From Natribaculum breve (GTDB taxonomy: Archaea; Halobacteriota; Halobacteria; Halobacteriales; Natrialbaceae), in the NCBI RefSeq assembly GCF_023008585.1, contig NZ_CP095390.1, forward strand, positions 620,001 to 684,000: a DNA stretch of 64,000 bases, given 5' to 3'. The position numbers and the translations under genes were made by a program. Positions 37,610-46,154 of the stretch are shown here, piece by piece (the first letter of the stretch is position 1; the number at the start of each line of letters is the position of its first letter). The notes below the pieces were generated by a model that was given only the letters and a program-made list of their open reading frames with translations, had not been told where the DNA came from and searched no databases.

Positions 37610-38185
37610 ATGTACGAGGTCGAAGTGAAAGTCCCTGCAGAACTCGAGTCCGTTCGCGACCGACTGGTGGAACTCGAGGCCGACCCGCTCGCGACCGTCG
37701 TTCAGGAGGACACCTACTACGACGCGCCCCACCGTTCGTTTCCAGACACCGACGAGGCGTTACGGATTCGACGCGAGCGGACGCGGGTCGAGGGTCGTTT
37801 CACGTCCACCCGCGACGCCGACGAGAGCGACGAGCGCGTGAGAGTTACCTACAAGGGACCGCTGGTCGACGACGACTCGAAGACCCGCGAGGAAGTCGAG
37901 ACGGAAGTCGACGACGCCGAGGAGATGGCCGCGATCCTCGCGAACCTCGGGTTCGACCCGGCGGCGACGGTCCGGAAGACGCGAGAACGGTTCGCCCTCG
38001 AGGGGTACACGATCACGCTCGACGTCGTCGACGGCGTCGGCGAGTTCGTCGAGGTCGAAACCGAAACCGGCGAAGACGAGATCGACGCCGCTCGTGACGG
38101 CGCGTTCGACGTCCTCGAGCGACTCGGACTGGACCCCGACGAGCAGCTCCGGACGTCGTACCTCGAGCTCGCACTCGAGGGCTGA
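37610..38185 (+). CDS. CYTH-domain protein (class IV adenylyl cyclase CyaB-like)
   Basis: A 191-aa CYTH protein. The ExExK motif opens it: MYEVEVKVPAELESVRDRLV. Further conserved strands are ALRIRRERTRVEG and RVTYKGPL. Family members are class IV cyclases, thiamine triphosphatases or tripolyphosphatases; in archaea the substrate is often unproven. ATG 37610 was selected because the ExExK motif is N-terminal in the family. Confidence 0.9.
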   Translation: MYEVEVKVPAELESVRDRLVELEADPLATVVQEDTYYDAPHRSFPDTDEALRIRRERTRVEGRFTSTRDADESDERVRVTYKGPLVDDDSKTREEVETEVDDAEEMAAILANLGFDPAATVRKTRERFALEGYTITLDVVDGVGEFVEVETETGEDEIDAARDGAFDVLERLGLDPDEQLRTSYLELALEG

Positions 38186-38285
38186 GTCGGTGCCGCTCGC
38201 TCGCCCGGCAGTATTATCCTGAGACATATTTCGCTCGACATAGCTTTTCGCAAGTTATAGAACCACGCCGACTCAAGATTCGGCA

Positions 38286-39491
38286 ATGACCGAGCGGAAC
38301 ATCCGAGTCGAGCCGATCGACCGGCGAGCAGTAGAGGACCAGGGGATCGAGATCGTCGAACGGAAGGGGATCGGCCACCCCGACTCGATCTGTGACGGAA
38401 TCGCAGAGAGCGTCGCGGGGGCGCTCGCCCGCGAGTACATCGACCGCGTCGGGAAGGTTTTGCACTTCAACACCGACGAGACCCAGCTGGTCGCCGGCGA
38501 GGCCGCGCCGGCGTTCGGCGGCGGCGAGATCGTCGACCCCATCTACGTGCTGATCGTCGGTCGCGCCACGAAACGCTACGAGGGGACGACCATCCCGGCC
38601 GAGAAGATCGCACTCGAGGCGGCGCGCGAGTATCTGGACGAGCACGTTCCGAAACTCGAGTACGGCACCGACGTCGTCGTCGACGCCCGACTCGGCGAGG
38701 GAAGCGGCGACCTCCAGGACGTCTTCGGGGAGGACGGTGCGACGGTGCCGATGGCCAACGACACGAGTTTCGGCGTCGGCCACGCGCCGCTTACCGAGAC
38801 AGAGCAGATCGTCCTGAACGCCGAGCGGCGACTCAACGGCGAGTACGCGGCAGACCACCCCGAACTCGGCCCCGACGTGAAGATCATGGGCAAACGCGAG
38901 GGCGACCAGATCGACGTCACCGTCGCCGCCGCGATGATCGACGAACACGTCGCGGACATGGACGAGTACGCCGAGGCCGTCGAGTCCGTCCGCGAGTACG
39001 TCCGCGAGGTCGCCGCGGAGTACACCGACCGCGAGATCGACGTCCACGTCAACACGGCCGACGACTACGAGGAGGGTTCGATCTACCTCACCGTCACCGG
39101 CACCTCCGCGGAGAACGGTGACGACGGCTCCGTCGGCCGGGGCAACCGCGCGAACGGCCTCATCACGCCCAACCGCTCGATGTCGATGGAGGCGACCAGC
39201 GGCAAGAACCCGGTCAACCACATCGGGAAGATCTACAACCTGCTGTCGACGGAGATCGCCGAGAGCGTCGTCGACGACGTCGACGGCATCCGCGACATGC
39301 GGGTCCGCCTGCTCTCCCAGATCGGCCGCCCGATCGACCAGCCCCACGTCGCCGACGTCCACGTCGTCACCGAAGACGGCGTCTCGGTCGCCGACGTCGA
39401 AGACGAGATCGAGGCGATCGTCGACCAGCAACTCGCCGACGTGACCGGTATCACCCGCCGCGTCGTCGACGGCGAACTGACGACGTTCTGA
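38286..39491 (+). CDS. mat: S-adenosylmethionine synthase, archaeal type
   Basis: A 401-aa archaeal methionine adenosyltransferase (AdoMet synthetase 2 family), distinct from bacterial MetK. Typical segments are [40 protein letters not shown] and [20 protein letters not shown]. It makes the methyl donor SAM from methionine and ATP. It is probably a single-gene unit. Confidence 0.97.
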   Translation: MTERNIRVEPIDRRAVEDQGIEIVERKGIGHPDSICDGIAESVAGALAREYIDRVGKVLHFNTDETQLVAGEAAPAFGGGEIVDPIYVLIVGRATKRYEGTTIPAEKIALEAAREYLDEHVPKLEYGTDVVVDARLGEGSGDLQDVFGEDGATVPMANDTSFGVGHAPLTETEQIVLNAERRLNGEYAADHPELGPDVKIMGKREGDQIDVTVAAAMIDEHVADMDEYAEAVESVREYVREVAAEYTDREIDVHVNTADDYEEGSIYLTVTGTSAENGDDGSVGRGNRANGLITPNRSMSMEATSGKNPVNHIGKIYNLLSTEIAESVVDDVDGIRDMRVRLLSQIGRPIDQPHVADVHVVTEDGVSVADVEDEIEAIVDQQLADVTGITRRVVDGELTTF

Positions 39492-39615
39492 CGCGATCTG
39501 TCCGCTCTCGATTCGACGACTCCTCTCCGCGCTCCGGGTTCGACAGACACAAACCACCTCGCGTGGTACCGAGCGGACGAGTTGCGATTCGAAACATCAC
39601 AGCGAGGGGTCGACG

Positions 39616-40848
39616 GTGCCTGACTCGAGTCCGGACCCGCGACGCGTGGTCTACGCGGTCGTCGCGAGCACCTTCTTCGTCGGCTTCGGCGGTGGCGTCG
39701 TCTTTCCGATCCTGCCGAATCTCGGCGAGGTCCTCGGGATCTCCGCGTTTCTGGTCGGTATCATCCTGAGTGCGAACCGCTTCGTCAGGCTGGTGAGCAA
39801 CGCCCCCGCGGGCGCGCTCGTCGACTGGATCGGTACTCGAACGCCGTTCGTCGCCGGTCTCGCGATCGAGGGCGTCGCGACGTTCGGCTACGTGATCGCC
39901 ATCAACTCGACGGTGCCGGAAGCCTGGTTTCTCCTCGCTCGAATCCTCTGGGGGCTGGGCAGTGCGCTCGTCTTCGCGACCGCGTATACGATCACGGCCG
40001 ACGTAAGCGAGGCCGACTCGCGCGGAACCAGCATGGGGATCGTCCGCGCCGGAATCACGTTCGGCTTCCCGGCTGGGCTCGTCCTCGGTGGCGTCGTCAG
40101 CGACCTCTACGGGAACTCGGAGGCGTTCGTTCTCGCCGCCGCGTTCGCCGCGTTCGCGAGCGTCGTCGCCTACCTGATCGTCCCCGAAACCCACGTCGAG
40201 GGCGCGAAGGAGTCGGTCAAACCGTGGGACGTCGAACGCACGGTCCCCGCACTCACCGTCGGTCTCGTCAACTTCGGGCTCTACTTCGCGTACATCGGCG
40301 TGCTGTTCTCGACGCTCGTCCTCCTGCTCGGCGCTCGAGAGATCACCGTCTTCGGCCTCGACTCGCAGGGATCCTCGGGGATGTTGATGGCCGTGACCGT
40401 CCTCGCGGGCGCGACGTTCACGCTCGGCGGCGGGGTGTTGAGCGACACGGTCGGCGCTCGCGTCCCGGTCTTGCTCGCCTTTCTCGTCACGACCTGCGTC
40501 GGCTTCGCCACCCTCGCAATCTCCTCGTCGATCGAACTGCTCGTGGTCGCGTGTTTCCTGATCGGTGCGGGACAGGGTGGCGTCGGTGGCCCGCTGAACG
40601 CCCTCCTCGCGGACCTCTCACCCGAAGAACGGATGGGCCGTGCGATGGGCACGAACAACGTCCTCGGCGACGTCGGCGGCGGACTCGGGCCGCTGGTCTC
40701 GCTGCCGCTCGTCCAGCGACTCGGCTTCGAGACGGTCTACGCGATCAGCGCGCTCGTCCCCCTCCTCGCGGGCCTGGTGCTCGTCGTCGGCGTCTACACT
40801 CATACGGGACAGCTGAGCCCGACCGTCCGCGATTCGGCACTCGAGTGA
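39616..40848 (+). CDS. MFS transporter
   Basis: A 410-aa membrane transporter with about twelve helices, starting at GTG 39616. The loop 2-3 motif appears as GALVDWIGTRTPFVAGL (G-x-L-x-D-x-x-G-x-R variant). The sequence VVYAVVASTFFVGFGGGVVF is typical of drug/metabolite exporters of the family. The substrate is unknown. The stop is followed directly by a palindromic element. Confidence 0.9.
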   Translation: MPDSSPDPRRVVYAVVASTFFVGFGGGVVFPILPNLGEVLGISAFLVGIILSANRFVRLVSNAPAGALVDWIGTRTPFVAGLAIEGVATFGYVIAINSTVPEAWFLLARILWGLGSALVFATAYTITADVSEADSRGTSMGIVRAGITFGFPAGLVLGGVVSDLYGNSEAFVLAAAFAAFASVVAYLIVPETHVEGAKESVKPWDVERTVPALTVGLVNFGLYFAYIGVLFSTLVLLLGAREITVFGLDSQGSSGMLMAVTVLAGATFTLGGGVLSDTVGARVPVLLAFLVTTCVGFATLAISSSIELLVVACFLIGAGQGGVGGPLNALLADLSPEERMGRAMGTNNVLGDVGGGLGPLVSLPLVQRLGFETVYAISALVPLLAGLVLVVGVYTHTGQLSPTVRDSALE

Positions 40849-40860
40849 TTTCCGGTGTCG

Positions 40861-40942
40861 TAACGATAGCTGTGAGTCTGTACCGCCGCAACCGCGAATC
40901 GCTTGCGGTTGCGTCGGCACCCAGTCACAGCCATCATTATCA
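40861..40942. repeat. Palindromic intergenic element, subfamily B, copy 1
   Basis: An 82-bp inverted repeat: left arm TAACGATAGCTGTGAGTC, right arm (minus strand) TGATAATGATGGCTGTGACT, and central stem CCGCCGCAACCGCGA / TGCGGTTGCGTCGG. The preceding 14 bp (GATTTCCGGTGTCG) look like a relic of a subfamily A arm. Its right end overlaps the stop codon of the next gene. Confidence 0.7.
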
Positions 40943-41512
40943 GCCGTCGCCAGCTTCACCGTCGAACAGCCACTCGGTCACGGACGCGAGACGTCGCCGG
41001 ACGGCTACGAACGCCCCGGAGACGAGGAGGACGGCGAGCAGTCCCGTCTGGAGACGGTCGGTAGTCAACGCGAGCGCGGGCAGTGCGACGCCCGTTGCCA
41101 GCAGGAGGTCCTCCGGCGCGCCAGCGTATCGGACCAGCCGGCGTGGGCGTAGCCATCGCCCTCGCAGGTGGTCGTAGACAGCTCGCTCGGAGGTCGCCTC
41201 CCACGGCCGGGTTTCGACGCCGCCACAGAGGACGTCCATCGCGGCGTGTGCGGCGACGGTAACGGCGAACACCGCGAACAGCACTGTCGCGGACGTCCCG
41301 GCGAAGAGCGCGAGAGCGATCGCGACCACCGCAATCCCGGGTGCGTACACGGGGAAGTGCGTCGTCCGGCGGTGTGTCCACAGCAGGTCGAGGTCCGGGA
41401 GCGCGCCGCCGACGAAGCCGACGACAATTGCCGCCGGGGCGAGTTCCGGCACGGCGAGGGTGGCCACCGCACCGATCGAGGCCCCGAACAGCGCGTGCGT
41501 CGACGTCATCAT
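40940..41512 (-). CDS. YdjM/DUF457-type membrane metal-dependent hydrolase-like protein
   Basis: A 190-aa membrane protein. It starts MMTSTHALFGASIGAVATLA, with the conserved His of the family, and has GGALPDLDLLWTHRRTTHFP, typical of LexA-binding-like inner-membrane hydrolases of the YdjM group. About four to five helices are visible. The biochemical role is unknown. The TGA stop lies inside the terminus of a palindromic element. Confidence 0.85.
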   Translation of the reverse strand: MMTSTHALFGASIGAVATLAVPELAPAAIVVGFVGGALPDLDLLWTHRRTTHFPVYAPGIAVVAIALALFAGTSATVLFAVFAVTVAAHAAMDVLCGGVETRPWEATSERAVYDHLRGRWLRPRRLVRYAGAPEDLLLATGVALPALALTTDRLQTGLLAVLLVSGAFVAVRRRLASVTEWLFDGEAGDG

Positions 41513-41618
41513 GGTTTTCTCAACTACGACGTTCTCGGTACTCCTATCTATCGGTCAGTAGTACTCTGGAGACTGGTTTCGAAATCGACATGACTGCTCG
41601 CCGGTGAGACCGAGTTCG

Positions 41619-42236
41619 ATGGAGCACACTCCCCTGTCGGTTCGGCTGGGGCTGTGGCGGTTGACCCGTCACCCGAGCGCGCGACGACTCTACGAACATC
41701 TCGAGAGCGCGGGAGTGACGTTCGCCCAGCTGGACGCCTTCGAACGCGAGGCAGTCGCGCCGGTAGCCGGGACTCCCGACCCGCCCGACGGCGTCGTCTT
41801 CTCGGCGTCGACGGTTGCGGCGGGCGTCCCCGACCACCTCGAGGGCGAACCGATCGCGCCCGGCGACTACGTGGTCCGGGCAAAACGGGGGGACGCGACG
41901 GTCGGGGTCTGTTGTCTCAGCGACAGGCCGGTCTACGTTCCCGAACTCCGGCGACGGATCTCTTTCGACGGGGTATATCTGTGGCGACTCTACGTCGACC
42001 CCACAGAACGGGGGCAGGGAATCGGAACGGCGATCGTCGGGGAGGCGATCGAGGTCACGGCGACGACGATCGGCGCCGACCGGCTCGTCGCGCTCGTCGC
42101 GCCGGATAACCTCCCCTCCCGGCGGGCGTTCCGGACGTTCGATTTCTGTCCGACCGAGCGATTCACCAGTCTCGGTTGCCGCGGCTACCGTCGTCATCGT
42201 CGACGTCGATTGGCTGCCAGATCGACTCCCGACTGA
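41619..42236 (+). CDS. GNAT-family N-acetyltransferase
   Basis: A 205-aa protein with the GNAT acetyl-CoA signature ERGQGIGTAIVGEAIEVTAT. The N-terminal part (LWRLTRHPSARRLYEHLESA) is helical and specific to this protein. It probably acetylates a small molecule or protein N-terminus; the substrate is unknown. The start was placed at ATG 41619; GTG 41604 would add five residues. Confidence 0.83.
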   Translation: MEHTPLSVRLGLWRLTRHPSARRLYEHLESAGVTFAQLDAFEREAVAPVAGTPDPPDGVVFSASTVAAGVPDHLEGEPIAPGDYVVRAKRGDATVGVCCLSDRPVYVPELRRRISFDGVYLWRLYVDPTERGQGIGTAIVGEAIEVTATTIGADRLVALVAPDNLPSRRAFRTFDFCPTERFTSLGCRGYRRHRRRRLAARSTPD

Positions 42237-42317
42237 TATATATCCGTATATATATTTATATTTAACAAAATATATTTATTTAAGTTAAAATTATATAGTT
42301 ACAAAAACTCGTTGGAG
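42235..42317 (+). promoter_or_regulatory. Extremely AT-rich upstream region with Shine-Dalgarno
   Basis: Of the 60 bases 42241-42300 only 6 are G or C, in an otherwise GC-rich genome. It contains many TATA-like runs. GGAG at 42314-42317 lies 8 bases before ATG 42326, so translation of the next gene is leader-dependent. Confidence 0.6.
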
Positions 42318-42325
42318 ACGAACGC

Positions 42326-43021
42326 ATGCCAGATCGAACGTTCCCGTTTGAGGTCCCCGAGGCGGTCGTCGCACAGGCGGAACGACGCTGGGACAGCTCC
42401 GTCGGGATGGGGCTGCTCGGCCGGCTCACCGGCGCTGACTACCTGAGTCTCGTCGCGCTGTTTTTCGCGTGGTCCAGTGCCGTGTTACTGCTCGGGGGAT
42501 CGGTCCACCTCGCTATCGTGGTGATGTTCGGGGCCTTTCTCTTCGACAAACTCGACGGCTACTACGCCCGATCTCGCGGTGTCGCTTCACCCTTTGGCAG
42601 GCAGGTCGACTCGTTCATCGACGTCTTCGCGTACCTGGTGACCGGGGCGCTACTGTACCACGTCGCGCTCTCGCCGTCGCCCTGGATGAGCGTGCTCGTC
42701 GGGTTCGCCATCCTCACATTCGGCGGCCTGCGCCTGGTCAGACACGCCGACGAGGGATTCGGTGAGGACGATGGAACGAGCTACTACGTCGGCTGGACGG
42801 TCGTCCACGTCAACTTCGTCGTGCTGGCGACGTTCTACGCCGACCTGTTCGTCGCCGGGTTCGACGGCTGGCTCGCCGCAATCCCCGTCCTGCTTACCTG
42901 CCCACTCATGATCTCGGGATACAAGAGTTACAAGACCACCATCGGGCACGCCCTGGCTGCGGTGTTCGCCCTCGCGGCGCTTGGAACCAGCCTCTTCGTC
43001 ACGTTCGCAGGGGTTCCATGA
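42326..43021 (+). CDS. CDP-alcohol phosphatidyltransferase family protein
   Basis: A 231-aa membrane enzyme that transfers a polar alcohol to a CDP-activated lipid. The complete active-site motif DG(x2)AR(x8)G(x3)D(x3)D is present as DGYYARSRGVASPFGRQVDS, then FID. About six helices follow. In archaea the lipid is CDP-archaeol; the head group (serine, glycerol, inositol) cannot be told. It overlaps the PHP-domain gene by ATGA. Confidence 0.93.
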   Translation: MPDRTFPFEVPEAVVAQAERRWDSSVGMGLLGRLTGADYLSLVALFFAWSSAVLLLGGSVHLAIVVMFGAFLFDKLDGYYARSRGVASPFGRQVDSFIDVFAYLVTGALLYHVALSPSPWMSVLVGFAILTFGGLRLVRHADEGFGEDDGTSYYVGWTVVHVNFVVLATFYADLFVAGFDGWLAAIPVLLTCPLMISGYKSYKTTIGHALAAVFALAALGTSLFVTFAGVP

Positions 43022-43761
43022 CGATCGGTGACCGCCACCGGATCCGCTTCGATCCACACGTTCACACCGACGCCTCTTACGACGCCAGCGGGTCGGTCGA
43101 GGAGGTACTCCGGCAAGGTCGGGAGCGTGGACTGGACGCCGTCGCGATCACCGACCACGACACGACCGCCGCGGCACGACGGGCGGGCGACCTCGAGAGC
43201 GAATACGACGTCCACGTGATCCCTGGGGTCGAAATCTCGACGGCCGACGGGCACCTGCTCGCGCTCGGCGTTACCGCCGATCCGCCCGTCGATCGACCGC
43301 TCACCGAAACCGTCGAGTGGACCAGAGAGCGCGACGGCCTGGCGATCGTCCCTCACCCGTTCCAGCGCACCCGTCACGGCGTCGGCCGGCGGGCGATCGC
43401 CGATTGCGACGCCGTCGAAGTGTTCAACGCCTGGGCGATGACCGGCCTGCAGAACCGCCGGGCCGGCGCGTTCGCACGCCGGCGGGGATATCCGGGACTC
43501 GGCAGCAGCGACGCACACCGGCCGGAGATGGTCGGTACCGCCCACACGGAACTCCTCGTCGACGACCCGGAACCGACGACCGGGACGATCCTCGAGGCCA
43601 TCGCGCACGGCCGCTGTCAGGCAGTCGGGCGATCCGCCACGAACGGAGAGTACCTCCGCAAGCACGCCGACTGCCTCGACCGGTGGACGCGATTCACGGG
43701 CCGCTGGCTCGGTCGGCTCGGCGGTCGTCTTTCCAGCGACGGGTCGCGACTCGAGCGATGA
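43018..43761 (+). CDS. PHP-domain phosphoesterase
   Basis: A 247-aa PHP protein. Metal-binding motifs are FDPHVHTDASYDASG, AITDHDTTAAARR, VIPGVEIST, VPHPFQR and GSSDAHRPEM. It probably hydrolyses phosphate esters. Coupling to the phosphatidyltransferase by ATGA overlap suggests a phospholipid head-group or polar lipid pathway. Confidence 0.92.
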   Translation: MTIGDRHRIRFDPHVHTDASYDASGSVEEVLRQGRERGLDAVAITDHDTTAAARRAGDLESEYDVHVIPGVEISTADGHLLALGVTADPPVDRPLTETVEWTRERDGLAIVPHPFQRTRHGVGRRAIADCDAVEVFNAWAMTGLQNRRAGAFARRRGYPGLGSSDAHRPEMVGTAHTELLVDDPEPTTGTILEAIAHGRCQAVGRSATNGEYLRKHADCLDRWTRFTGRWLGRLGGRLSSDGSRLER

Positions 43762-44127
43762 CCGTTCCGGTCTGGAAGCTGACGCGGACCCCACTCGATC
43801 GCCGAACGTCCGAGGTCCTCGATAACCAGCCGTCGTCATCGGGCTACGTCCGATTGCTCGTGGAACGTTGTTCCACGCTGTTGACGCCCGCTGTGTGCAG
43901 GGAGGAAGACCCCATTGATACGGTCTGCTGTCCCGATTTTCCGCAGCGACCACCCGACTGGACGCGGTCGCTGCGGTAAGAGCTTACAGCGGTCCGTATC
44001 AGTCTAGAACGGCGCGTTTCACGTCCAGTGGCGACCGGATGGATCTCGTCGGTGGATCGCTATCCCTCTCCGGTACCGGGCCCGGTCCGTCATACCCTTA
44101 TAGCCGTGACCATCTACCCTGGCCTAT
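43762..44127 (+). other. 366-bp gap with a hairpin and a subfamily A element
   Basis: A perfect hairpin GTGGAACGTTGTTCCAC lies at 43860-43876, and the palindromic element at 43916-44001. A TATA-like CTTATAGCC lies near 44096-44104 for thiI. No coding signal is seen. Confidence 0.6.
43916..44001. repeat. Palindromic intergenic element, subfamily A, copy 4 (best preserved)
   Basis: An 86-bp inverted repeat. The termini TGATACGGTCTGCTGT and ACAGCGGTCCGTATCA are complementary at 14 of 16 positions. The central stem CCGCAGCGACC pairs with GGTCGCTGCGG around a 14-bp loop. Confidence 0.8.
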
Positions 44128-45306
44128 ATGCACCCACCGGGAGCCGACGTCGTCCTCGTCCGCCACGGGGACGTGAACACGAAGAGCACGCAGGTAAAGC
44201 GGTACATGGTGGGGATGCTCGCCGACAACCTCGAGGCCCTCCTGGAGGACCGATCGGTCCCCGGTGACGTCGAACGGCGCTGGAACCGACCCCTGATCCA
44301 CACGACCGAGGACGCGGTCGACGACGCGACCGCGGTCGCAGCCGACACCTTCGGCGTCGTCTCCGCGAGCGCCGCCCTCACGGTATCGCCCGAACTCGAG
44401 GCGATCAGCGAGGCGCTCGCCGAGACCGCCCGCACCCACTACGACGGGGGTTCGTTCGCCGTCGACGCCCGTCGAGCCGACAAGGAACTGCCGTTCACCA
44501 GCGAGGACGTCGCCTACGAGGGTGGCGACGCCGTCTGGGCGGCCGTCGAAGACGAGTTCGAACCCGAAGTCGACCTCGAGGATCCCGACCTCACTTTCGG
44601 CGTCGAGGTCCGCGAGGAGGCGGCGTACCTCTACCTCGAGACGGTCGACGGGCCGGGCGGCCTACCGCTCGGCTCGCAGGCACCCATGGTCGCGCTCGTC
44701 AGCGGCGGGATCGACTCGCCCGTCGCCGCCTACGAGATGATGCGACGCGGCAGTCCCGTGATCCCCGTCTACGTCGACCTCGGCGACTACGGCGGTCCCG
44801 ACCACGAGGCGCGGGCGTACGAGACCGTCCGCTCGCTCGCCCGGTACGCGCCGAACTTCGAGATGGACGTCTACCGCGTCCCCGGCGGCGACACCGTCTC
44901 CCTGCTGGCCGAGACGATGGAACAGGGGCGGATGCTCTCGCTGCGGCGTTTCTTCTATCGCGTCGCCGAACGGATCGCCGAGCGCGTCGACGCCGGCGGA
45001 ATCGTCACCGGCGAGGCGATCGGCCAGAAGTCGAGCCAGACCGCCCAGAACCTCGGCGTCACGAGTCGCGCGACGACTCTCCCCATCCACCGGCCGCTGC
45101 TCACCTGGGACAAACAGGACATCGTCGCTCGTGCCCGCGAGATCGACACCTTCACCGACTCGACGATCCCCGCCGGCTGCAACCGGATCGCTCCCGACCA
45201 GGCCGAGACGAACGCGCGACTCGAGCCACTCCTCGAGGCCGAACCCGACGACGTACTCGAGCGCGCCGACGAGGCGGCGGCGAACGCGACGCTGATCGAA
45301 CTGTGA
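44128..45306 (+). CDS. thiI: tRNA sulfurtransferase ThiI
   Basis: A 392-aa enzyme that makes 4-thiouridine in tRNA and may supply sulfur for thiamine. An NFLD/THUMP region is followed by the PP-loop VALVSGGIDSPVAAYEMM. The family motif AIGQKSSQTAQNL is clear. There is no rhodanese domain, as usual in archaea. A TATA-like element lies about 30 bases upstream of the start. Confidence 0.95.
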   Translation: MHPPGADVVLVRHGDVNTKSTQVKRYMVGMLADNLEALLEDRSVPGDVERRWNRPLIHTTEDAVDDATAVAADTFGVVSASAALTVSPELEAISEALAETARTHYDGGSFAVDARRADKELPFTSEDVAYEGGDAVWAAVEDEFEPEVDLEDPDLTFGVEVREEAAYLYLETVDGPGGLPLGSQAPMVALVSGGIDSPVAAYEMMRRGSPVIPVYVDLGDYGGPDHEARAYETVRSLARYAPNFEMDVYRVPGGDTVSLLAETMEQGRMLSLRRFFYRVAERIAERVDAGGIVTGEAIGQKSSQTAQNLGVTSRATTLPIHRPLLTWDKQDIVARAREIDTFTDSTIPAGCNRIAPDQAETNARLEPLLEAEPDDVLERADEAAANATLIEL

Positions 45307-45399
45307 GTTTTCGATAGCTGTCCTGGCGACGACCACAGCGTCGCCGAACGGCGACGAGAGACGAAAACGACATTACCACGACGCACACAGTACAGCACA

Positions 45400-45945
45400 G
45401 TGACGCGCGTCTGTCTCATCGGCTCTCCGGAGGTGAACCTGCGGTACGAACTCCTCTCTCGAGAGACCTCCCGCGAGGCGCTCGCGACCTACGACCTCGA
45501 GCGTCCCTTCGAGAACGCGCTGGCCGTCCGCACGGTCAGCGTCGGGGCCGCAGTGTCGCTGCTCAACGACCTCCAGTGGTACCTCGTCCGGTTCGTCGAC
45601 GAGGCGCTGGTCCGCGAACCGAGCGTCAACGAATCGGAGTGGCTCTCGCGTGACCTCGCCGAGTCGCTGCGAAACGGTGAAGTGGACCCCGAGGAGACCG
45701 GCGAGTTCCTGAAAGTCTACGGCGTCGAGCGAGCCGACGCCGGCGGTGATCCGGGCGACGCCAGCGCTGGTACGGACGCCGAGACGACAGAAAGCGGGGA
45801 GGCGACGACGGTGCCACCCGCGACCGACCGACTCGTCGAACCGCTTTTCGTCCGCCGCACCGACGGTGAGGTGCCCGAGTACGACCTCCGGGACGTCGAG
45901 GACACGCTCGTCGTCCGACTCACGGAATCCGAGTTCTCGCCGTGA
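45400..45945 (+). CDS. Conserved haloarchaeal hypothetical protein
   Basis: A 181-aa acidic protein from GTG 45400 (MTRVCLIGSPEVNLRYELLS). Two conserved blocks (SVGAAVSLLNDLQWYLVRFV and ESEWLSRDLAESLRNGEVDP) are separated from the end by a low-complexity Asp/Ala/Thr stretch. It resembles a haloarchaeal family I recall as DUF5804; no function is known. Confidence 0.8.
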   Translation: MTRVCLIGSPEVNLRYELLSRETSREALATYDLERPFENALAVRTVSVGAAVSLLNDLQWYLVRFVDEALVREPSVNESEWLSRDLAESLRNGEVDPEETGEFLKVYGVERADAGGDPGDASAGTDAETTESGEATTVPPATDRLVEPLFVRRTDGEVPEYDLRDVEDTLVVRLTESEFSP

Positions 45946-45989
45946 TCGGTCGGCGCACGCGCCTTTCGTTCTCTCCGATCGACGTACCT

Positions 45990-46071
45990 GTCATACGGCT
46001 ACTGTAGTCATTTCCGGTGCAACCGCGGGTGGTCGGGTTGCACCGGGAAATCGGTACAGCAGACCGTATCA
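45990..46071. repeat. Palindromic intergenic element, subfamily A, copy 5
   Basis: An 82-bp inverted repeat. On the minus strand it begins TGATACGGTCTGCTGTACCG, and the other arm is TCATACGGCTACTGTAG. The central stem CCGGTGCAACC pairs with GGTTGCACCGG and differs from the GCAGCGACC stem of the 43.9-kb copy, yet each is self-complementary. Confidence 0.75.
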
Positions 46072-46154
46072 TAACGATGGCTGTGAGTCGTTACCGCCGC
46101 AACCGCGAACCATCGTGCGGTTGCGTCGGCACCCAGTCACAGCCATCAGTATCA
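46071..46154. repeat. Palindromic intergenic element, subfamily B, copy 2
   Basis: An 84-bp inverted repeat adjoining the subfamily A copy. The arms are TAACGATGGCTGTGAGTCG and (minus) TGATACTGATGGCTGTGACT. The stem CCGCCGCAACCGCGA pairs with TGCGGTTGCGTCGG. The right end contains the cysK stop codon. Confidence 0.75.
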
